Numbered from the stretch's first letter, positions 18,156 to 27,355 are shown. The stretch is 64,000 bases of DNA from Cyanosarcina radialis HA8281-LM2 (GCA_019359615.1 JAHHHA010000027.1:20525-84524); one strand, 5' to 3'. The notes: generated by a model from the sequence alone, not told the origin. Numbers and translations are program-made.

Positions 18156-18299
18156 ATGAATCTGAGCCAAAGATTGAGATTAGTCAGCCTAGATAAACAG
18201 CAGTGGCAACGACTATATTATAGAAATCAGCAAGCGTATATCCGGCAGAAATTTATGGCGATTGATTGCAGGAGGGAGGGCGCGATCGAGGCACTTTAG
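18156..18299 (+). pseudogene. Truncated N-terminus of a transposase-like protein
   Basis: A 47-codon frame starting MNLSQRLRLVSLDKQQWQRL and ending at TAG after REGAIEAL. The N-terminal pattern resembles the first helices of an IS630-like transposase, in which a helix-turn-helix would follow. The rest is absent, so this is a remnant. No terminal repeats were found. The family assignment is tentative. Confidence 0.4.
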
Positions 18300-18360
18300 C
18301 CGATCGCGCTCGGAGTTATAATTACAAATAATATCAAATCCTCTTAGCAAAAGTCGGTTT

Positions 18361-18419
18361 CCCCTCACCCCGCCCTGACGGGCACCCCTCTCCCGCGGGA
18401 GAGGGGTTGGGGGTGAGGG
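18361..18419. repeat. CCCCTCACCCC palindromic repeat
   Basis: Nested inverted repeats: CCCTCACCCC matched by GGGGGTGAGGG, and within it CCCCTCTCCCGC matched by GCGGGAGAGGGG. This is a common cyanobacterial intergenic palindrome; related copies lie at 4290-4330 and 28380-28410. Confidence 0.7.
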
Positions 18420-18470
18420 TATGATTCATGCTTTTAATAACCGGATTTAATATAAGATCGTACGATCGCT

Positions 18471-20912
18471 TTAGATACTGAAATCCAACATTCTTTGGTA
18501 AATTGCCCAAATTGCCATGGCTCGCAAGTAGTGGCTAGCCCGGAAAGTTCCAGCAGCAGTAATAGCTTCTGGCGTGCGAAATTGTAAGCCGTTGTTGTAA
18601 ATTTGTTGCACTACAGCTTCAGTTATTTCTAATGCTTCCTCCTTCATTCCCATTTGTAATAGAAAAGCTGCTATGCCAAAGTTAATTCCCGTCCAAACTT
18701 CTAATGGATGAGTGGCATCGGGATTGGCTGGCAACCCATCGGATTTAACGCCGTTAGCTACACCAATAGCAGAGCGATCGCTTCTGGAATTGAACTTAAT
18801 AAAACAAGCTTCGTAGATCGTTTTTAGAGCCGATTTAGTGCATTCTTCGGGAACGATATCGGGTAATTCTAACAGTCGGGCGTAAAACTGACCGCATAGT
18901 TGATCTGCCATGACGATATCCGAGCCGCTGGCGCTGTCGAGTTTATAGTATTGCCCGTTCCAAAGTTTATTTTGATAGATTTCTCGCGCTGGTTCGAGCC
19001 AACTTTGATAAGTAGCGATCGCAGTTTTAATGTCGTCTACTTCGACACTTTCATCATTATCGATTAAGATTTGACCGATCGCGATCGCTGCTTCTAACGC
19101 TGCTATCCACAACCCGCCGCAATAAGCACTTACGCCTTCGAGTTGCCAGTCGTCAAATGTTTGATCGGGTGCGCCAGAATTTTCGGGAATGCCATCGTTA
19201 TCTAGATCGAAAGTCTTGAGATAAGCCAGAGTTTTGACAATAGCAGGCCAGCATTCCGTTAAAAACTCCAGATCGTTGCTGCCCGTCATCAAGTAATCGC
19301 GGTAGACTTGCAAGACAAAATCGCAGGGCAAGTCTTTCCACAAGTTGCAATCTTGGTAGCTAGTGTAATTCGTCTTTTCCCACGGATGCTCGTTCGGTGC
19401 GCCCAAATCGTGAGGGGTAGCATCTTGCGCTTTGCGGATAGCGGGGGCTTTGTTATAACCGATAATTCGAGGAGTATCGTCGCCCGTGGGAATCGCCCGC
19501 GCGTAAGCCTGCAATACAGCTTTTTCCAGTTTCGGCCACAGCATTAGCAGCGCAAAAGAACCATACAGCCTGACATCCAAACTTTCATACCAGCGATAAT
19601 CCAAGCACTCTAAGACGGCAAATTGCCCCACCGGATCGAGTTCCGAAGCCGCCGTCCACAGAGTACCGCCATCGGTGAGCACGTATAGCTCGTTAAACAG
19701 CGCCATTTTGAACCAATCGGGCAAATCCGATCGCTGTAAAATGGGCTGCTGCCACGCTTGAATCTGCTCTTGCCACAGTTCGTCGTGTTTGAGCGCCGTG
19801 CGGACGATCGACCAGGCATTATTCCCAGTACGCCCGAAAAAGTCGGTGTAGCGGCGATAGTAATTAATATCGGGGGCAAATTCAGTTATCGGAAAGTCCC
19901 AAGCTAAAATAAACGGAATTTTGCGCGTTTTACCCGGACGGATAGTAAAGCGAATGGCGATCGCGATGGCAATTTGTTCCCCAGGATCGGCTGGGGTTTC
20001 GTCTTGTTTGTCGGGCAAGGAACCATCGGCAGCAAAGCAATCCCAAACCTCCGCGCCGTCTCCGGCAGGATTCCAGCGAGCGTGATAAAAGACTTCTAAG
20101 CTGGGATTGGCCGCAGTGGCGATCGCCCACTGTCCTTCGCCCTCTTTGACTTCATCGCCCAACCTGACGCGATCGAGCAAGCAGCCGACTCGGTGGTAAT
20201 CGACGATCCACTGATTGAAATTACCCGTACTATCTCCCCACCGGGGCTGGTACTCGTAAACCGGACTGCCATCGTCTCTGACTTTTACCTGGGGAGTTTT
20301 AATCGCATTGGTAAACCAACCGACGCTATTTTGCCAAGTCAGCATGATACTGAGAGTAATCGGTGCATCGGTGGGATTGTGAGCCGTCCACTCAAACATG
20401 GCCACGGGATAGCTGCTTTCTTGGTAATTCCCCGCCCAAATCGGCGAAAACTGCTCGCAAGTCAACTCTGCTTGAAATACCCCTTCATAAACAAACCAAC
20501 TGCGGGGGTAAAGCGCGTGATACGTCCCAGTCTGACTTCTGACTTCTGACTTCTGACTTCTGACTTCTGCTGGATACCATTGCCAACTAGAGAGCGTACC
20601 ATCCTCTGGCGGTGCGGTAGATAAAGCGTAGGCTTGAGGAGACGAATCACCAGCTTGCTCGAAGACGCTGAATTGACAAGCAGGCAGACTTTTAAAGATA
20701 TGTTCTCCACCATCGACGTGCCAAAGGTTGAAATCGCCTCGCGAGGAACGACCGATACAGCCAGCCCCAAAGCCACCTAATGGCATCCCGTGCCAAGGGC
20801 CATCGTCGAGATTACTAGCGTAACGAACGGTGTATGGCCGCTCCCAACCTAAACCGATCGGGCGATTCCAAGTACAAGGAGGAATTTCAGGGCGAGAGGG
20901 TTGATAAATCAT
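18471..20912 (-). CDS. GH116 family glycoside hydrolase (GBA2-like beta-glucosidase)
   Basis: An 813-aa enzyme of the bile-acid beta-glucosidase family. The N-terminal beta domain (about 25-350) contains GMPLGGFGAGCIGRSSRGDF. The catalytic (alpha/alpha)6 domain follows (about 390-800) with ELYVLTDGGTLW, the candidate nucleophile and acid regions LECLDYRWYESLDVR and GAPDQTFDDW, and GLWIAALEAA. Relatives cleave beta-glucosides or glucosylceramide-like lipids. A heptamer repeat at 20533-20567 adds a stretch reading RSQKSEVRSQ near residues 116-127 without breaking the frame. No signal peptide is seen. Confidence 0.9.
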   Translation of the reverse strand: MIYQPSRPEIPPCTWNRPIGLGWERPYTVRYASNLDDGPWHGMPLGGFGAGCIGRSSRGDFNLWHVDGGEHIFKSLPACQFSVFEQAGDSSPQAYALSTAPPEDGTLSSWQWYPAEVRSQKSEVRSQTGTYHALYPRSWFVYEGVFQAELTCEQFSPIWAGNYQESSYPVAMFEWTAHNPTDAPITLSIMLTWQNSVGWFTNAIKTPQVKVRDDGSPVYEYQPRWGDSTGNFNQWIVDYHRVGCLLDRVRLGDEVKEGEGQWAIATAANPSLEVFYHARWNPAGDGAEVWDCFAADGSLPDKQDETPADPGEQIAIAIAIRFTIRPGKTRKIPFILAWDFPITEFAPDINYYRRYTDFFGRTGNNAWSIVRTALKHDELWQEQIQAWQQPILQRSDLPDWFKMALFNELYVLTDGGTLWTAASELDPVGQFAVLECLDYRWYESLDVRLYGSFALLMLWPKLEKAVLQAYARAIPTGDDTPRIIGYNKAPAIRKAQDATPHDLGAPNEHPWEKTNYTSYQDCNLWKDLPCDFVLQVYRDYLMTGSNDLEFLTECWPAIVKTLAYLKTFDLDNDGIPENSGAPDQTFDDWQLEGVSAYCGGLWIAALEAAIAIGQILIDNDESVEVDDIKTAIATYQSWLEPAREIYQNKLWNGQYYKLDSASGSDIVMADQLCGQFYARLLELPDIVPEECTKSALKTIYEACFIKFNSRSDRSAIGVANGVKSDGLPANPDATHPLEVWTGINFGIAAFLLQMGMKEEALEITEAVVQQIYNNGLQFRTPEAITAAGTFRASHYLRAMAIWAIYQRMLDFSI
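20533..20567. repeat. Five tandem TGACTTC heptamers inside the GH116 gene
   Basis: (TGACTTC)x5 is 35 nt and, with the flanking bases, keeps the reading frame. The same heptamer (as GAAGTCA on the other strand) recurs at 24697-24718, just after the methyltransferase gene. Confidence 0.9.
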
Positions 20913-21011
20913 CGAGAATTATGAATTTTGGGCATGGGGCATAGGGCATGGGGCATAGATTAATTCTCCACGTCCCCTCTTGCCCTCTCCTATGTTGGGC
21001 GATCGACTATT

Positions 21012-21644
21012 TTATCGATCTTCGAGAGTCGATGGGGAGTAATTATCTTCTGAATAATCTAAATCCTCGTCATCTTCATAGTGCTGGGAGGAGTTAGAGG
21101 AACTGTTGGCGTAAAAAGACGATCGATCGCTTCTTAATTGTCGATCGCGCAGCGTTTCTGGCGGAGAATCGATAGAAATCTCGTCGTTTTGAGGAACCCC
21201 TAGCTCTGAGGCTGGAACTCGGCTGTGACGAACTTCTAAGGCGTTTCTGCTAGGCGGCAGGCGATCGCGTCGTCCGGAATTCGGTCGCTTCCAAGTTTGC
21301 CACGCCGCTCGCACTCCAGCAAATAGGCTGCGAGTCGTTACCTGGGCTTTTTGAGCCTGCTTCTTAGCGCCGCTGACGCTGCGATCGACTTGTTTGACGA
21401 CTTGAGAGGCACTTTTGACCCCTTCATTAACTTCATCGGTCAAGTCGCTGATTTCCATGCCCGTCAACCGGATCGCCTCTAAAGTGGAAGGCAATTCGCG
21501 ATTGAGAGTATCGAATAACTTTTCGGCGCTGCGAGCCGCACGAGCTAATTCTTGCAACGCTGGCAATGCTGCCACCAACAGAGCAGTTAAACTAACTGCT
21601 ACCAGTAAAATCGACAATCCCAACCAAAAAATAGGTTCGTTCAC
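21012..21644 (-). CDS. DUF948 membrane-anchored protein
   Basis: A 210-aa protein starting with GTG. One N-terminal membrane helix (about 6-32), a helical DUF948 region (EKLFDTLNRELPSTLEAIRL, SDLTDEVNEGVKSASQVVKQ) and a disordered Ser/Asp/Glu-rich tail. DUF948 proteins are usually encoded beside YtxH proteins, as here, and are thought to be general-stress or envelope proteins. Function unproven. Confidence 0.82.
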   Translation of the reverse strand: MNEPIFWLGLSILLVAVSLTALLVAALPALQELARAARSAEKLFDTLNRELPSTLEAIRLTGMEISDLTDEVNEGVKSASQVVKQVDRSVSGAKKQAQKAQVTTRSLFAGVRAAWQTWKRPNSGRRDRLPPSRNALEVRHSRVPASELGVPQNDEISIDSPPETLRDRQLRSDRSSFYANSSSNSSQHYEDDEDLDYSEDNYSPSTLEDR

Positions 21645-21966
21645 TACTCTTGCGCCTATAGCAGGTCATACCAATTCGCAATTTTCAATTCGCAGTTGGC
21701 AATTAATACCCCACAACTGAAGTTGTTGGCTCTGAAATCGAGGCTTCGCAGTTGTTTTTTTCCATAAATGGATTTAGATCGATTACCTGGCATCATTACT
21801 ACAAATCTCTCCCCCTGCTCCCATAATCCCCCTGCCTCTCCTGCTTGACATCTGTAGCAAAATTCAAGAGAAACGATATTAGGGGCTTGTCACGTTCTTC
21901 AATTGCGAATTGCGAATTACGAATTGCCAATTGTTTCGGTCATCGCCTATGCTCTCTCATTTTCGC

Positions 21967-22320
21967 TTAATTCCGATAATCTGAAACTCCAGGACGCGAT
22001 TCGCTAGGAGTTTGAGCTTTACCATTTTTTAGCACTTGGCGTTCTTGCTGGGTGGCTTCCATGCCAGCAGCGATCGCATCTTGCAAGCGGTTAAGGGTTT
22101 GCTCCCACTTTTGGATAGCCGAAGCCGAGAGCCGTTCGGCTTGAATTTGGACGCTACTCGATAGATCTTCGGCTAGTTCCGGTAGAGCTTCGGCAGATTT
22201 TTTTAACAGTTGCCTGGTTTCTCGCCCCGCTCGCGGAGCCGCCAGTAGCCCAGCGATCGTCCCCATCGCCGCGCCCAGCAACAGTCCACCAATAAACGAG
22301 CTATCACCTTTTTTTGACAT
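21967..22320 (-). CDS. YtxH domain protein
   Basis: A 117-aa protein with the YtxH signature FIGGLLLGAAMGTIAGLLAA PRAGRETRQLLKKSAE (glycine-zipper membrane helix then a basic helix). The remainder is helical. It pairs with the DUF948 gene 322 bp downstream on the same strand; the spacer between them holds only short repeats. Probably an envelope or stress protein. Confidence 0.87.
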   Translation of the reverse strand: MSKKGDSSFIGGLLLGAAMGTIAGLLAAPRAGRETRQLLKKSAEALPELAEDLSSSVQIQAERLSASAIQKWEQTLNRLQDAIAAGMEATQQERQVLKNGKAQTPSESRPGVSDYRN

Positions 22321-22390
22321 CTTCTAATTTCTTCTCTTCAATTCCAATTGTAGGCAGTCTGTGGGGTTAATCCCAAATCCGATAACTGGC

Positions 22391-22714
22391 TTAAAAAAAG
22401 TTTTTTCTGAGTTTAGTCTGGGGCCATTTCGACTGCCGAATTTTTTGGGCAACAGTCAACCCAAGCAAAATTCTCTCGATAGCTTGGAAAATCGCGGGGC
22501 GTTGCTGGTATTGATTCGTCAGCCAATTAGCGCCTTTTTGTCCCTTAAGAATGATATGGGGAGCCGGATGCAGAACGTTATGAGTATTTCGTTCGGCAAG
22601 AATTAAGGCTTTGGTGACACGAGCCAATTGCTTTCGTACTTTACCCATTTGCCAAGCCATAGCCAAACATATAAGCGCGATCGAGAAATTGAGAACTACG
22701 ACAATTGTTACCAT
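22391..22714 (-). CDS. Small membrane protein of unknown function
   Basis: A 107-aa protein starting MVTIVVVLNFSIALICLAMA, one membrane helix, then a basic cytoplasmic part (WQMGKVRKQLARVTKALILA, AIFQAIERILLGLTVAQKIR). The ATG at 22712-22714 is chosen because the upstream extension to 22771 is coded by an eight-base tandem repeat. It heads towards the DUF948/YtxH genes and may be co-transcribed with them. No family recognised. Confidence 0.65.
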   Translation of the reverse strand: MVTIVVVLNFSIALICLAMAWQMGKVRKQLARVTKALILAERNTHNVLHPAPHIILKGQKGANWLTNQYQQRPAIFQAIERILLGLTVAQKIRQSKWPQTKLRKNFF

Positions 22715-22738
22715 CTTTAACTCTCCATCTGTTCGCTG

Positions 22739-22792
22739 TCTCCCCATCTCCCCATCTCCCCATCTCCCCATCTCCCCATCTCCCCATCTCCT
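22739..22792. repeat. TCCCCATC octamer tandem array
   Basis: Six exact copies of TCCCCATC from 22741, directly after the bioB stop region. A shorter array of the same unit lies at 62045-62076. Typical spacer minisatellite. Confidence 0.9.
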
Positions 22793-23741
22793 ACCTTCCC
22801 CAAGCTGTCAGTCCCAATCGATCGAACATTTCGCTATCGGCATCTAGAGTTTGATTGGCAGTGGTGAGTAACTTATCGCCAGTAAAAATGGAATTCGCGC
22901 CAGCCAAAAAGCAAAGGGACTGCTCGGCTAAACTCATGGCTCGCCGGCCTGCGGATAGACGAATTACAGCCTTTGGTAGCACGATTCTAGCAGTAGCGAT
23001 CGCTCTAACTATTATTAGCGGATCTATAACTGGACGATCGCCTAAAGGCGTACCCTCGATCGGTGCGAGAGCGTTAATAGGTACGGAAGTCGGTTGGGGA
23101 TCGAGGTTGGCTAAGGTGTGAATGGCCTCGATGCGATCGTCTTCTGTTTCTCCCAGCCCCAAAATTACTCCAGAACAAACTTGAATTCCCGCAGCAGCTA
23201 CGGTTTCGATCGTAGTCAAGCGATCTCGATAGGTGCGGGTAGTAATAATTTCTGGGTAAAACTCCTCTGAGGTGTCGATATTGTGGTTGTAGGCGGTCAA
23301 TCCAGCAGCGGCCAGCCGTCGGGCCTGTTCGGGACGCAACATTCCCAAGGTGACGCAAGCTTCCATCCCCAGATCGACTACGGCTTCTACCATTTCTAAG
23401 ACCCGATCGAATTGCGGTCCGTCTGGTACTTGCCTCCAAGCAGCGCCCATACAAAAGCGGGTAGCGCCGCTAGCTTTGGCAGCTTTAGCTTGGGCGATTA
23501 CCGTTTCTAAAGGCAGTAGGGGATATTCTTCAATATCTGTGTCGTAACGGGCACTTTGAGCGCAGTATTTACAATCTTCGGGGCAGCGACCGGATTTGAT
23601 GTTGGCTAAAGTACACAATTGGACGGCATCGGGCTGATGGTGTTGCCGATGCACTGTTTGGGCCTCAAACACCAAAGAGGTGATGGGCTGGCGATATATT
23701 TGATGCAGGCGATCGAGGGAAATCAAGATATCCAAAGGCAA
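22791..23741 (-). CDS. bioB: Biotin synthase
   Basis: A 316-aa radical-SAM enzyme that inserts sulfur into dethiobiotin. The 4Fe-4S cluster motif CPEDCKYCAQ is at about residues 53-62. Further signatures: NIKSGRCPEDC context, GLTAYNHNIDT, CSGVILGLGET and RLSAGRRAMS. No in-frame ATG exists near the start; TTG at 23739-23741 is the likely start, and an in-frame stop lies a few codons upstream. Solitary, no other bio genes nearby. Confidence 0.95.
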   Translation of the reverse strand: MPLDILISLDRLHQIYRQPITSLVFEAQTVHRQHHQPDAVQLCTLANIKSGRCPEDCKYCAQSARYDTDIEEYPLLPLETVIAQAKAAKASGATRFCMGAAWRQVPDGPQFDRVLEMVEAVVDLGMEACVTLGMLRPEQARRLAAAGLTAYNHNIDTSEEFYPEIITTRTYRDRLTTIETVAAAGIQVCSGVILGLGETEDDRIEAIHTLANLDPQPTSVPINALAPIEGTPLGDRPVIDPLIIVRAIATARIVLPKAVIRLSAGRRAMSLAEQSLCFLAGANSIFTGDKLLTTANQTLDADSEMFDRLGLTAWGR

Positions 23742-23903
23742 ACAGAAATAACATTATAGGAGATAAGTAATTTCTTCGGAAGGTTTCCAGACAACTCGAT
23801 CGTCATGCTAAACAGAAACTCAACACTCATGGACTGTTGGGTTTCACTACGTTCAACTCAACCTACAAGCTGTTTGTATCTACTTCGATTTTTACAGGGG
23901 AAT

Positions 23904-24692
23904 ATGAATACCAATAGCTGGCAACACTCTCTGGTAAAGAAAACTCTCAGCTATCTGATTTCTCCAAAAAAATTGGACTATTATTCTACCTTAAACTGGG
24001 AAGCCGCAATTCAAGAATTTAGAAATTCTTCTGTAGTTTATCCTAGTTATTACACAGAAGTTAATATTCATGGCATACCAGGAGGTTATCTCAATTCGAT
24101 CGCACCGATTACTTACGATTTAGTGACGGCATTAGCTACCCTTCCTAGCGAAAGTAACTTACGGAAAAAAGTTATCGACACCATTCAAGGTCATCCTCTT
24201 TCTATCTTAGATGTCGGCTGTGGAACTGGTTCGACTACAATTTTACTGAAAAAGAACTTTCCGCGATCGCTGGTTATCGGTTTAGATTTATCTCCCTATA
24301 TGTTAGTCGCAGCCAACTATAAGGCACGACAACAAGATTTAAATATTAAATGGTTTCACCAACTAGCCGAAGATTCTCAGTTTGATTCTTGTACTTTCGA
24401 TTTAATTACGATCGCCATGCTGTTTCACGAAATGCCTGCGATCGTTTCTCAGTCGGTATTAAAAGAAGTCTTTCGATTGCTCAAACCCCAAGGACAACTG
24501 ATTATTGTTGACGGGCATCAAGCAAAATTAAGAAAAATGCTTTGGCTGGCTAAGTTATTCCGCGAACCTTACACTGAAGTATACGTTAGAGAAAATTTAG
24601 CAGATTGGCTCGCTAAAATTGGATTTCAGCTACAATTAACTGAAAATGTTGGCTGGATTTATCAAATTTTTTCTGCTACTAAACCGACTTAA
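23904..24692 (+). CDS. Class I SAM-dependent methyltransferase
   Basis: A 262-aa methyltransferase. The SAM-binding glycine motif ILDVGCGTGSTTILL is at about residues 100-114, with acidic GLDLSPYML after it and post-motif LLKPQGQLIIVDG near residue 195. The N-terminal 90 residues are helical. The ATG at 23904 follows AGGGG; the longer frame to 23805 runs through a dispersed repeat (GTTGGGTTTC...) and is rejected. Substrate unknown. Confidence 0.85.
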   Translation: MNTNSWQHSLVKKTLSYLISPKKLDYYSTLNWEAAIQEFRNSSVVYPSYYTEVNIHGIPGGYLNSIAPITYDLVTALATLPSESNLRKKVIDTIQGHPLSILDVGCGTGSTTILLKKNFPRSLVIGLDLSPYMLVAANYKARQQDLNIKWFHQLAEDSQFDSCTFDLITIAMLFHEMPAIVSQSVLKEVFRLLKPQGQLIIVDGHQAKLRKMLWLAKLFREPYTEVYVRENLADWLAKIGFQLQLTENVGWIYQIFSATKPT

Positions 24693-24862
24693 CGAAGTCA
24701 GAAGTCAGAAGTCAGAAGTTGTTTTTATAACGGGAATTTATGCCCCCTCCAAAGGGAGATCTTATACCCCATTTCCTCGATAAAAGTTAAAAAATAATTG
24801 GATATTTTCTTGTGGAATAGGCATCTTGCCTGTTCTATCCTCCACCCCACAATTGGCAGCAA
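24693..24862. repeat. Spacer with heptamer repeats and a dispersed palindrome
   Basis: Three GAAGTCA heptamers (24697-24718) follow the methyltransferase. At 24811-24853 CTTGTGGAATAGGCATCTTG and its partner ATCCTCCACCCCACAA form an imperfect palindrome that matches another copy at 45975-46010. Confidence 0.6.
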
Positions 24863-25525
24863 TTATATTACTGGGCTAACTTTAGCGCGATATAAAAGTT
24901 TGTCTCCTTGACGATAACCAGCGTACCGCACTTGAACTGTCTCTCCCGGTTGGGCTGTTCCTGACATCAGTTGGTGTAGTTGCGGATCGTAAGGAATATT
25001 TGAGCCAACAGGAGCGATCGCTTCTACTCCCCATTGTTGCAAAAGCTGTTCGATCGGCCGTACTAACTTCAGCAATTTGACAGCAGGTAAGTCAGGATTC
25101 TGCTCTACCGCATGGGCAACTGTAGGCCATTGCAACATCCACGATTCTAAAACTTGCAGGCTGGCCTGTTGAAATTCTTGGTTTAAAGACTCTCGCTGTC
25201 GTTCCAACTGCACTTGCAATCTCTGATACTCCTGCTGAAGAGTTTGGATTGTAGAGTTAGGAGTTAATTCTGAATTCTTTTGGTCGATCGAGCTTCGATC
25301 TGAGAGATTAACCTCGCCGAAAGTTGTCAATAACTCAGTGAGAGAAATTTGCAGCGATCGACTAAGCTGAAGGAGTACCTTTGCTGGCATCTCAAGAACT
25401 AGCCCCTGCCGCAGCCGCCTAATTTGGGATAGGGAAACACCAGCTTGGTGACTTAGCTGTTTAAATGTAGAAACACCCACCCGCTGCATCAATTGACGCA
25501 ACTGGTAGGTGTAGTCTTGACTCAT
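24863..25525 (-). CDS. HTH protein with a C-terminal GrpE-like domain
   Basis: A 220-aa fusion. Residues about 8-65 form an XRE-like helix-turn-helix (TFKQLSHQAGVSLSQIRRLR). Residues about 90-140 are a long coiled coil (LQQEYQRLQVQLERQRESLN). The last 80 residues look like the GrpE beta domain (LLQQWGVEAIAPVGSNIPYD, then GETVQVRYAGYRQGDKLLYR). GrpE is the nucleotide exchange factor of DnaK, and the coiled coil plus beta domain echoes that layout. The ATG at 25523-25525 is chosen. It could tie chaperone state to DNA binding, but this is inference. Confidence 0.78.
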   Translation of the reverse strand: MSQDYTYQLRQLMQRVGVSTFKQLSHQAGVSLSQIRRLRQGLVLEMPAKVLLQLSRSLQISLTELLTTFGEVNLSDRSSIDQKNSELTPNSTIQTLQQEYQRLQVQLERQRESLNQEFQQASLQVLESWMLQWPTVAHAVEQNPDLPAVKLLKLVRPIEQLLQQWGVEAIAPVGSNIPYDPQLHQLMSGTAQPGETVQVRYAGYRQGDKLLYRAKVSPVI

Positions 25526-25544
25526 AAGCGATGACCAAAGCAAT

Positions 25545-25637
25545 TGTCAATTCGCAATTTGCAATTTGCAATTAAAACAGTGCAATAACTGTAGGTTGGG
25601 TTGACGGTAGAAAACCCAACAAACCCAACCATAATGC
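25545..25637. repeat. AATTCGC tandem repeats and GTAGGTTGGGTT palindrome
   Basis: TCAATTCGCAATTTGCAATT repeats are followed by TAGGTTGGGTTGACGG with AACCCAACAAACCCAACC, the widespread cyanobacterial GGTTGGGTT repeat. Similar sequence occurs at 23825-23870 and 46020-46055. Confidence 0.65.
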
Positions 25638-25640
25638 CTC

Positions 25641-26186
25641 TTAAGCTATCTTCGCTGGTTCCTTAGCAGCCACTATCGATGCTTGCAGGTGTGCTTCTAA
25701 GAACCACAACCTCTTATCGATCGTCCGAGAAACTTCGGTATAGAGGTCGGCGGTATCAGCGTCGCCCAGAGCGTCGGTTTTAGCAATGCCGTCGCGTAAC
25801 AATTTGGCATAGGGGGCAAAGCGATCGGCTAAAGCTTTGACGTGTTCTTTGCCTTCTAAGATATCAAAAGGATACTCTGGCAAAATTGAATCTTTCGCGG
25901 CGATCCGAGCGGTTCCCATCGCCAATCCGCCCAGGGCAGTAATCCGTTCGGCGAACATATCGATATATTCTTCTAATTCCCCAGCTATTTCGTCAAACAT
26001 TTCGTGCAACTGGTAGAAGTCCATGCCTTTGACATTCCAGTGGGCTTGCTTGACCTGAGTTTTTAGGTCTAAGGTACTTGCTAGCGTCAGACTCAGTACC
26101 TCGATTACCTGCTCTCTAGTGCTGGCAGGCAGATCGATACTAGTTGGGTATAAACGTGGTTTGTGGTTGTTGTTATTACTCATCAT
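25641..26186 (-). CDS. dps: Dps-family DNA-protecting ferritin
   Basis: A 181-aa Dps protein that stores iron and quenches peroxide as a dodecamer. The intersubunit ferroxidase ligands are recognisable in KQAHWNVKGMDFYQLHEMFD and IAGELEEYIDMFAERITALG. Two adjacent ATG codons form the start. Sulfiredoxin and ferredoxin genes follow on the same strand upstream, a redox-stress context. A long N-terminal tail (MSNNNNHKPRLYPTSIDLPA) may bind DNA or be disordered. Confidence 0.94.
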   Translation of the reverse strand: MMSNNNNHKPRLYPTSIDLPASTREQVIEVLSLTLASTLDLKTQVKQAHWNVKGMDFYQLHEMFDEIAGELEEYIDMFAERITALGGLAMGTARIAAKDSILPEYPFDILEGKEHVKALADRFAPYAKLLRDGIAKTDALGDADTADLYTEVSRTIDKRLWFLEAHLQASIVAAKEPAKIA

Positions 26187-26239
26187 GTTTTCCTCTGTGG
26201 ATCGTTGCTATGAAATATAAACCATGAATCGCGAACGAG

Positions 26240-26503
26240 TTAAGCCAAGTGCATTTGCAAAACTGAGGGAGTTGCCCGCCGGACGCGACAAAGAATGGTT
26301 TCTTTACCGAGGTGCTGGCAAGCTTCAAAGCGATGGCAGCCAGAAAAGCCGTAATATTTTCCCTCAACTTCTAGCACGTCTATGGGTTCTTGCTGCCCGA
26401 TTTCGCGAATTGACTCCATTAGGGCTGCTACTTTAGCCGGATCGTTTTGTCTCGGTAGGGGACGGTGAATCTGCTGCAACGGAATTTCTTGGACTTTAAC
26501 CAT
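26240..26503 (-). CDS. srx: Sulfiredoxin
   Basis: An 87-aa ParB-fold enzyme that uses ATP to repair sulfinylated 2-Cys peroxiredoxin. The catalytic motif FSGCHRFEA is at about residues 53-61. VQEIPLQQIHRPLPRQ and DPAKVAALMESIREIGQQEP are the conserved N-terminal parts. Length fits cyanobacterial Srx. Directly upstream of dps with a 53-bp gap, so the two are probably co-transcribed. Confidence 0.93.
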   Translation of the reverse strand: MVKVQEIPLQQIHRPLPRQNDPAKVAALMESIREIGQQEPIDVLEVEGKYYGFSGCHRFEACQHLGKETILCRVRRATPSVLQMHLA

Positions 26504-26695
26504 ATTATTGCTCCCTAACTAGGCGGACAACATAATTTTTACCTGGGGGAATGAGGAGAGGGAGGAGACGAAGAATAATCTATGCACTATGCCCCATGCA
26601 CTATGCCCTATGCCCCATACCCTACAAATCTCGATCGCTTCATACATTAATCATACTCGTTATGACTTCATCTTGCAATAATACGGACAAAATAA

Positions 26696-26725
26696 ATGAA
26701 AGCCTCGGAAATCCAAGGCTTTCAT
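26696..26725 (-). terminator. Intrinsic terminator of the ferredoxin gene
   Basis: On the minus strand ATGAAAGCCT pairs with AGGCTTTCAT around a ten-base loop, followed by TTATTTTGT. It lies about 30 bp past the ferredoxin stop codon. Confidence 0.75.
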
Positions 26726-26753
26726 CAGATCTAGTTAAGGGCGACAGTCGTGC

Positions 26754-27053
26754 TTAGTAGAGTTCTTCTTCTTGGTGGGTCATGATAGTGCAGTTAGATT
26801 TGGGATAAGCCACACAAGTCAGAACGTAGCCAGCTTCAATCTGATCGTCATCTAAGAAAGACTGATCGGATTGATCGATTTCACCAGATACTAGTTTGCC
26901 AGCACAAGTAGAGCAAGCACCAGCGCGGCAGGAATATGGGAGGTCGATACCTTGTTCTTCAGCAGCGTCGAGAATGTATACGTCATCAGCTACATCGATT
27001 GTAGTGTTCAACCCTTCAGCGTCGTTCTTCAACGTCACCTTGTAAGTTGCCAT
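26754..27053 (-). CDS. petF: Plant-type [2Fe-2S] ferredoxin
   Basis: A 99-aa photosynthetic-type ferredoxin carrying electrons from photosystem I to FNR and other acceptors. Cluster ligands appear as CRAGACSTC (three Cys) and the fourth in YVLTCVAYP. The acidic N- and C-terminal patches typical of the FNR-binding surface are present ([18 protein letters not shown]). The ATG at 27051-27053 ([11 protein letters not shown]) is the family start; an upstream extension in the same frame is not family-like. Confidence 0.95.
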   Translation of the reverse strand: MATYKVTLKNDAEGLNTTIDVADDVYILDAAEEQGIDLPYSCRAGACSTCAGKLVSGEIDQSDQSFLDDDQIEAGYVLTCVAYPKSNCTIMTHQEEELY

Positions 27054-27355
27054 GCAGAAGTCCTCTCTATTAATTGAAAACGGCAGTATAAGTTTTCCTA
27101 AACTCAACTTCAAACCTTCGGATTACCGAAGGTGTTCGGTTTGATGTTGGTTTCATCTTCTGATACTAAGGGAAAAGGAACTGCTATTGACAGCAAATTG
27201 ACAGTCGGGTCGAACGGTATTCGTAATCAAATTTTGTTATTTAATCTCGATTACTTATACTTATATGGTGAGGAAAACACGGCAGACTTTGTATTCCTAG
27301 CAAAATCGTTCTGTCATTGGGATTTGTTATTGTTTGCATTAAAAAAAATTATAAA

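Noticed and set aside
22715..22771. N-terminal extension of the 107-aa membrane protein
   Set aside because: It is encoded by the TCCCCATC array; the internal ATG at 22714 is a better start.
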